Shown: positions 58,053 to 64,000 of the stretch, one piece after another | Layout: each line of letters starts with the position of its first letter | How positions within the stretch are numbered: position 1 is the first letter of the stretch | Assembly: GCA_027704905.1 (NCBI GenBank) | Contig: CM051005.1 | Span: 33,312,290-33,376,289 of the forward strand | Direction: 5' to 3' | Origin: Muraenolepis orangiensis | Lineage: Eukaryota; Chordata; Actinopteri; Gadiformes; Muraenolepididae | Length of the DNA stretch: 64,000 nucleotides | Position numbers and translations under genes: made by a program | Notes under the pieces: model-generated | What the model saw: the letters and a program-made list of their open reading frames with translations, nothing else | What the model was told of the DNA's origin: nothing | Database searches by the model: none

Positions 58053-58856
58053 AGAAAACACGTGTACACAAAGGAAACTCTTCTCATAGAAAACATGAAA
58101 ACACATGTTCCCATATGTTATACTTTGGGGACCCATGTTGCTTTATAGTGCGTGTGTTGACATGTCTTTATATAGTAGGCCTAGTCCCAATTGTCCGAAA
58201 AAAAATAGAACGCATATCTCCTTTAATGAATGTCATGTTTTGTTTCAACTTCTTAAGGAATAGTGACAACCTTGTCCACTCTATTGAGTTGTTATTACAA
58301 AAACTAACATCTAAAATCTAACATCATGGGCCTACAACTATATTTGAAAACCTCTTCCACAACATCTAAACATATTTAACATCTTACACATTGGTAGTGG
58401 TTATTACAATACCAAACATCCTACACATTGTTAAGTGTGTCTCCTTTTAGTGGGTCAGTTGTTCCTCTCATTGTTCAACTATTTTAGGCTTTGAGTCTTC
58501 CGCCCAAAACACATTTTGATATAAAGATATACATTGTCATGCACATTTTGGATATCAAATGACGATGGCATCTCGAATGAATAAGTCTGCATCAAGTGCA
58601 TATTCTATTGAAATACTTCATGTAAATAACAACATGCACTTGACAAATTGCCTATTAAATACAACCTTTCATGTGCATGGTTTAAGCCTCCGACTGATAA
58701 TGTAATTTATTATTGAAAAATAATAAATTACAAGTAAGTAATGTAAAGTAATGTTGCAAATGAAGGGAGATGACTGCCTTGTTTACAGTTGACATTATAC
58801 ATTGTTTACAGTATATAACACCCATTATGTATGTTCCATATGTGAATATCTTAAGT

Positions 58857-58910
58857 ATTGTATTGTATTGTATTGTATTGTATTGTATTGTATTGTATTG
58901 TATTGTATTG
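58857..58910 (+). repeat. (GTATT)11 pentanucleotide repeat
   Basis: Pure tandem TATTG/GTATT. Confidence 0.95.
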
Positions 58911-59466
58911 TTTCCAAACAGGTATTGTCATAAAAATAGCTAGAGCTGGACGGACTGATGTGAATGACTTTAACCATTTTGATATAGTGACCTTAACAAT
59001 TGTGCCTATTCTTTAACACACAGCCCATAGCGTTACATATGCACTTGACTTTTCCCTGAGTTACTTATTTGTTTACAATGGAGTCAGGCTAAAATGTATA
59101 ATCATTAGGATTTCGGCAAACTCACCCCTTCCTTACGTTGACCTTTAAACCCTCTGTGTGACCTCACCAAATGGTGAATCTGGGTCCAGCAAATCCAATT
59201 TGTTATTATTATTTTTGTTAAACATACTTGTTTACATATAATGTCATATAATATCTGCCTAACTGGACTAGATCTACCAAAGGCCTGGCCTTGTTCAAAC
59301 ACACACTTTCATATTGTTATGCCCACCCCAAAAAATGACATGTGTATATATATATATTTAATTTAATTTAATTTTGTTATTTTATACATTATAACGTACA
59401 TGGTAGATCACAAGACAATATTACAATCCAATAAAACATGGATTGTTATTAATAAAACAAGAGTAG

Positions 59467-59470
<4 letters not shown>

Positions 59471-59530
<60 letters not shown>
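59471..59530 (+). repeat. (AT)~29 microsatellite
   Basis: Pure AT array, followed by more TATA-rich sequence to 59,760. Confidence 0.94.
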
Positions 59531-59613
59531 ATATAATATCTATATATATATATCTATATATAGATAGATAGATATACTGTGTGTATATAGATATATACAG
59601 TATATATATATAT

Positions 59614-59790
59614 AGATTGCGAGGATAGTGTATGTATATAGATATATATATATATAGATTGCGAGGATAGTGTATGTATATATGTATGTATGTATATATG
59701 TATGTATGTATATATATATTTGTATATATATGTGTATATGTATATATATATATATATATATACACCATACATATACACTATCCTCACAAG
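59614..59790. repeat. AT-rich hairpin with TTGCGAGGATAGTGTAT arms
   Basis: TTGCGAGGATAGTGTATGTA occurs twice on the + strand (near 59,617 and 59,659). Its inverse, ATACACTATCCTCACAA, lies near 59,773, separated by TATA/TGTA tracts. Confidence 0.85.
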
Positions 59791-60031
59791 GGTACAGCTA
59801 TTACCGAAGCATAGGTTGTAATTGTAAAAACAAAAGCATATGTATAGGCCTAATATAACAAAAGAAATAGCCCTGCTCAGGCACTGTTTATTATCGACTA
59901 ATGATACCCGGCATTAGAGATACTTTCCCCATTCTCCATGTTTGATGATGTTAAATACATTTGGCATGTGGCACTCTGTAAAGTAGCAAACACTAACACT
60001 GCATCCAGTGTTTACCCTTACTTTACAGATA

Positions 60032-60032
<1 letters not shown>

Positions 60033-60115
<83 letters not shown>
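60033..60115 (+). repeat. (CA)n microsatellite
   Basis: CA array with one CC interruption. Confidence 0.94.
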
Positions 60116-60119
<4 letters not shown>

Positions 60120-61194
60120 TGTGTACACAACATGTGTACACACTGTATGTACGTACATCTGTATGTACATCTTCCATACAGCGTTTGCGCACTAGGTGAA
60201 CAGGTCTGCGTTGGAGTGTTAACAATCTCAAATGTGTCTGTTTGGATTTTCTGTGCTCTCAAATGTTTCCTCGTACGGCATTTCAATCACAAATTCTGAT
60301 TTCTCATCCATCCAACACATACTAATGATGCCTTTTGTTTTCCTCTGTTCAAGTCGTATTTTAAAACATAAAACATATGAATACTATTTTAATGCTATTG
60401 AATGAACTATATAAGGCATCGGTTGCAAGTGCATGTGGTCTGATGTGGTCTCATCCTGGCTTAGCCTAGCTGTATATTTGTATTGATACAATATTCAATG
60501 GTGTTCATAAATGGATACTGTATGACTGGGTAAGGACTTACATTGGAGAGAAAAAGGTAGGAGACAGATCTGATTATTATTATTATATGACTAATAATGG
60601 TTGTACATGCCTACCATTGATTCACTGTTGAAACCGTTGAAACTGCATGTCACTTCCAAAATGACTATACTGAGAAAATATGAAAGTTTTTACAGGGAAA
60701 TGTAATGCACATGCTATATTCGGTCTGGTCTTGCATTAATCTCAATATGTAATAGTAACATAATATAATAATAATAAGTCCCAGACTCACCCTTACTTCT
60801 AAATCAGATGATGCAATGTGATACAAACGTAAATGTGACTTATTTTATTGGACATACGTTTTTAGGCTTTTGTTACAACGATATATTAAAGGCTGTAATA
60901 TGCAATAATAATAATAGTAATAACCCTATAAGAGAATTGTCCTGGCTCAGTGGAGCAGCAGAGACTGGTCCCTGTTATGGTTCCCGCTCGTGACGACAGG
61001 GTCTAGAGGTGGGGGCTGTAGAGGGGGTGGGGTGGGGGGGGGGTTGAGATTAGAATGCAGGCGGGGGTTAATAATGCTCTTAACAAACCCTCTCCGTCCC
61101 CATTACAAGACGAGGGGGCCAGCGCCGAAGCGGCAGCAGTGTGTGTCTCTCAGATGTCACGTTCTGTTGCTGTGTAAAGCCATGTGGAATGATA

Positions 61195-61380
61195 TAAGAT
61201 TGACGTCACAGCCCAGTGACGTGCAGCCGGGCGACTGCAAAAAGGGAAGGGGGGTGGGGGTGGGGGGAGGGGGAGGGGCTGGGGGAGAGAGGAGGGAGGA
61301 GAAGGGGGGGGGGGGGGGGAGTTGTACTAATCGCCCAATAGAATATAAAAGAGCACAGCCTCCAGCTGGGATGGGGACAG
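61195..61380 (+). promoter_or_regulatory. CRE - G-rich - CCAAT - TATA promoter-like cluster
   Basis: On the + strand, in order: a perfect CRE TGACGTCA (61,201-61,208), a half-CRE TGACGTG (61,217-61,223), a G-rich Sp-type block (61,240-61,320), CCAAT (61,335-61,339) and TATAAAAG (61,344-61,351). A start of transcription near 61,375 would be expected. It lies in pde3b intron 1 in the same direction. Spacing and order are those of a textbook RNA polymerase II promoter. Activity is inferred. Confidence 0.5.
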
Positions 61381-61504
61381 AGAGACACAGACACTGCTGT
61401 GCTTCGGTGAAAAAGCCTGCAGAACATTGTTTGTTGCTTGAATCAAAATGTTCAAATTAATGCTTTTAAAAAAAAATTCGATTTGATGTTATAAATATAA
61501 ATCT

Positions 61505-61509
61505 ATATT

Positions 61510-61542
<33 letters not shown>

Positions 61543-61610
61543 TATAAAACTTATATATTTTATATAAATAAAAAAATATATACATATATATATATATATG
61601 TATATATAAT
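61505..61610 (+). repeat. AT-rich TATA arrays
   Basis: Runs of ATATAT with self-complementary TATAAAATATAT sections. Confidence 0.88.
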
Positions 61611-63214
61611 TATAGTGTTGTCATTTAAATATTTTGCTACTTTGCCTTTATCCCAAGGACATGGCTTTTACCTCGAGATGCAAGGTGTAGCATTTTAATG
61701 TTCAACTGAAATTGATGAGAGACTAGGAAGCATGTGAAGCATAAAATATGAACTCTTGCTTCTCTAAATGTGTTGTGTGTGTGTGGTGTGTGTGTGGGTG
61801 TGTGTGTGTGTGTGGTGTGTGGTGGTGTGGCCTTTCTCTGTGTTCCAGCCACTCAGAATTTACTGCTGTGTGCATTCTCAGCCACTTACCTCATCATTTA
61901 GCTGCAAGAAATAGGGTACTATTGTCTCTGGTTGGATGTTTGTGTGAATGTATAAATTAAGCACACAATGGAATACATGCAAAACCTCATGAGATGCTCG
62001 GGAAAATATTGTTCAATCTGCCAGTATGCGTCTATATTTGTTAATGTTTCCATTGTCTGGAACATTTGAAAAAATAGGGCTTCAGCAGACAACTCACTTC
62101 TTATTGTATTAAGTCAATATTTTTATTCGGGACACTATCATGGCATTTCAAGAGGTTTGTTTCGCCCCGGCTGTAGTGTTAAAAAAACAACCCATCAAAG
62201 TTGTGGTTGCAATCTGGTTCTTGTGTACCGGTTACAAGCACCAACACAAGTATCTCATTCATTTCTTTCACGGCAATCAATACAACATGTACATCCATGT
62301 CATGGTGTTGTGCGCGGAGGAACCAAACAGTGTCACCACTGTTTTGGTTTTTTAGCAGCAGTATTTAAGTGTGTTCTGTCCTCTCCGTCTGTCCGTCCTT
62401 GTTTAAGGTGCTGAGTTAGTGGAGTGGCTGTTAATTTCCCCCCTTGTCAGTAGCCAGACGTTAAGAGTTGAAGGGGTTAAGCTCGCTGTACGACGGGCTG
62501 TGTGTTCGGCTGACTGCAGATTGAAACAGGATGCAGTGACTGCATTGTCAGCCCTGATGGTGTGAGTGCAAACAGATGAGGAAACGCTGGAGCGGGTACT
62601 CCAAAACTCGGGTTACCCTGGAAACGGTTTGCGTCATGATCACTAGCAATTAGCTCGGAGCTCTTTAGTTTTCATGATCGCTCTAGCAGAGGGCTTGTGG
62701 AAGGGACGATTTCCACCCGAAAAATATTGATTGAGAAAATGTGCTGCATACTAACTGTATATTTTGTCCATTTCCGTTCATTCATATCGATCGTTTCCAA
62801 ATAAAAAAAAACGGACTCAAAGTAACAGAAGGCTGTGTTTTTAAAGTGATGACAAATTCTTTCCAGTAACGGGCCACCGGCTGGGAAACAAAAGAAGCTA
62901 ATTAGTTGAAAATGAGTTTGGAATGTTGCGAGGATTCCAAGTTCCAACACCCTTTGTAACGCGATAGAAACACGAGGGGGGGGGGGGGGGTATTTTCTGG
63001 AGTCCACGTGGAGGTTGTTGAACCTTGTGTTTACTGTTGTTCAGCCCAGCAACAGGCCGATGTCGGAGGGAGGGACGGAGCGCACATAGCTGAGTCCAGA
63101 TGAGGGCTTGTGAGGTTATCAGTCTGCCGTAATGGAGTGCTCACGCTACTGGATGCCATGGTGCTGGTTTTGTTCAACCAGTGTTTTTTTTTATATTTTG
63201 TGGGTGTTCAAAAT

Positions 63215-63285
63215 ATATATCTATATATATCTATATATATATAGATATATATAGATATATATATAGATATATATCTATACCGGTA
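63215..63285. repeat. TATATC/GATATA palindromic cluster
   Basis: ATATCTATATATATC is mirrored by GATATATATAGATAT several times, self-complementary. Confidence 0.85.
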
Positions 63286-63499
63286 TTTCACCTTGCCACA
63301 TATACTGTATAGGTGTAGAGGGAAAATAATAGTGCATGACAGCTGTAGTCAAACTTTGATATACTTCCCTCCCTTCTTCTCTCTCTCTCTCCCCCCTTCC
63401 CCTTCTCCCATTCTTAGAATTTCTGTCTGTCTTCCTCCGGTGTGTCTGTCTGTCTTTTGAGAACGGTGTCAGCACTGCTGCTTTTACACCAAAAGGCTG

Positions 63500-63690
63500 T
63501 TGCTAAGCGACGGCTGACGTCAGCCGCAGCTACAGAGGAGGGCCTGTGTGTGTTTAGCAGCTGAGGGCAGATCCCCACTGAAAACGGCCAAACTGTGAAG
63601 CACTATTTGTCACTGCAATGAAGAACGCGCAGACCTCTACCAATAAGAGCAAGACTTTGGACGACGACTGCTGATTGGTTGCCACGGGCC
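63500..63690. promoter_or_regulatory. palindromic CRE with CCAAT boxes
   Basis: The 16-bp perfect palindrome CGGCTGACGTCAGCCG (63,511-63,526) contains a full CRE. CCAAT lies at 63,640-63,644 and an inverse CCAAT (ATTGG) at 63,674-63,678. No TATA box is seen. This may be an enhancer or alternative promoter in pde3b intron 1. Confidence 0.42.
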
Positions 63691-63898
63691 CTTTATCGAT
63701 TGTGTCCATAATAAGAAGAACGAGGAGGAACAGTTTTATTAATTTTTTAGGGACATCTTTTTGAACCGGGGCGAATCCCCAAGCGCTTGTCGTCCCAGTT
63801 TCACTACTTTTTCACTCTTTTCTTGTCTCACAGGCGACCCCCCCCCCCCCTCCTGCCCTTCAATCAACTCACACATGCACCCATGTGCAAGAACACGC

Positions 63899-63899
<1 letters not shown>

Positions 63900-63957
<58 letters not shown>
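63900..63957 (+). repeat. (CA)29 microsatellite
   Basis: Pure CA array near the right edge. Confidence 0.95.
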
Positions 63958-63961
<4 letters not shown>

Positions 63962-64000
63962 TATCGCTCTCTCTCTTCCTCTCACGTGCACACAGGTTGA

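Noticed and set aside
62140..62355. 71-codon open frame MAFQEVCFAPAVV...
   Set aside because: No domain, no splice or Kozak support beyond chance, AT-rich context in an intron.

Overview
This window is nuclear DNA from a bony fish, very probably a teleost. The evidence is spliced vertebrate genes with GT-AG introns, teleost-type SINEs, a Rex1/Babar-like LINE, and hAT elements. Short tandem repeats (CT/GA and GT/CA arrays of up to several hundred bp) fill an unusually large share of the sequence. I recall cod-like fishes (Gadiformes) for such repeat density, so that is my guess at lineage; the sequence does not prove it.

Layout. (1) About 1-37,023, + strand: the 3' two thirds of synaptotagmin-7 (syt7). 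The first exons (membrane anchor) lie upstream of the window. Two in-frame phase 2-2 linker cassettes (1637-1849, 6587-6940) are followed by the linker exon ending in MLM (25643-25778). Six exons then encode C2A and C2B, with the stop at 37,023. The introns hold CT, GT and minisatellite arrays, a LINE in opposite orientation (27,005-30,035) and three SINE copies. (2) 37,024-44,112: the syt7 3' region and intergenic DNA, mostly simple repeats, a palindrome and a G-rich minisatellite. (3) 44,113-48,910, - strand: sdhaf2, four coding exons, 159 aa. Its third intron carries a hAT element with a second hAT element nested inside it. (4) 49,747-53,168, + strand: cpsf7, eight exons, 484 aa, head-to-head with sdhaf2 across an 836-bp shared promoter interval. 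(5) 55,954-56,715: a 39-bp minisatellite of 19 units, each with a CTCF-like core. (6) 56,949-57,890, + strand: exon 1 of pde3b, coding the six-helix membrane region and the phosphorylation motif. The rest of the window is pde3b intron 1, which contains two CRE/CCAAT promoter-like clusters.

The genes do not form one pathway. Syt7 is a calcium sensor for exocytosis, Sdhaf2 flavinates succinate dehydrogenase, Cpsf7 belongs to the cleavage factor Im polyadenylation complex, and Pde3b hydrolyses cAMP. The sdhaf2/cpsf7 head-to-head pair and nearby syt7 match human 11q12 as I know it; pde3b sits on human 11p15.

I found no new enzymatic system. The most interesting signals are structural. They are a tandem array of ten miniature 3' splice sites in cpsf7 intron 7, a CTCF-like minisatellite between cpsf7 and pde3b, and microsatellites sitting flush on splice sites (a (TG)42 before a syt7 exon, (TTC)30 before the last syt7 exon, (GT)96 at an sdhaf2 donor). 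There is also a hAT element carrying a copy of DNA from the nearby syt7 downstream region, and a complete CRE-CCAAT-TATA promoter inside pde3b intron 1.
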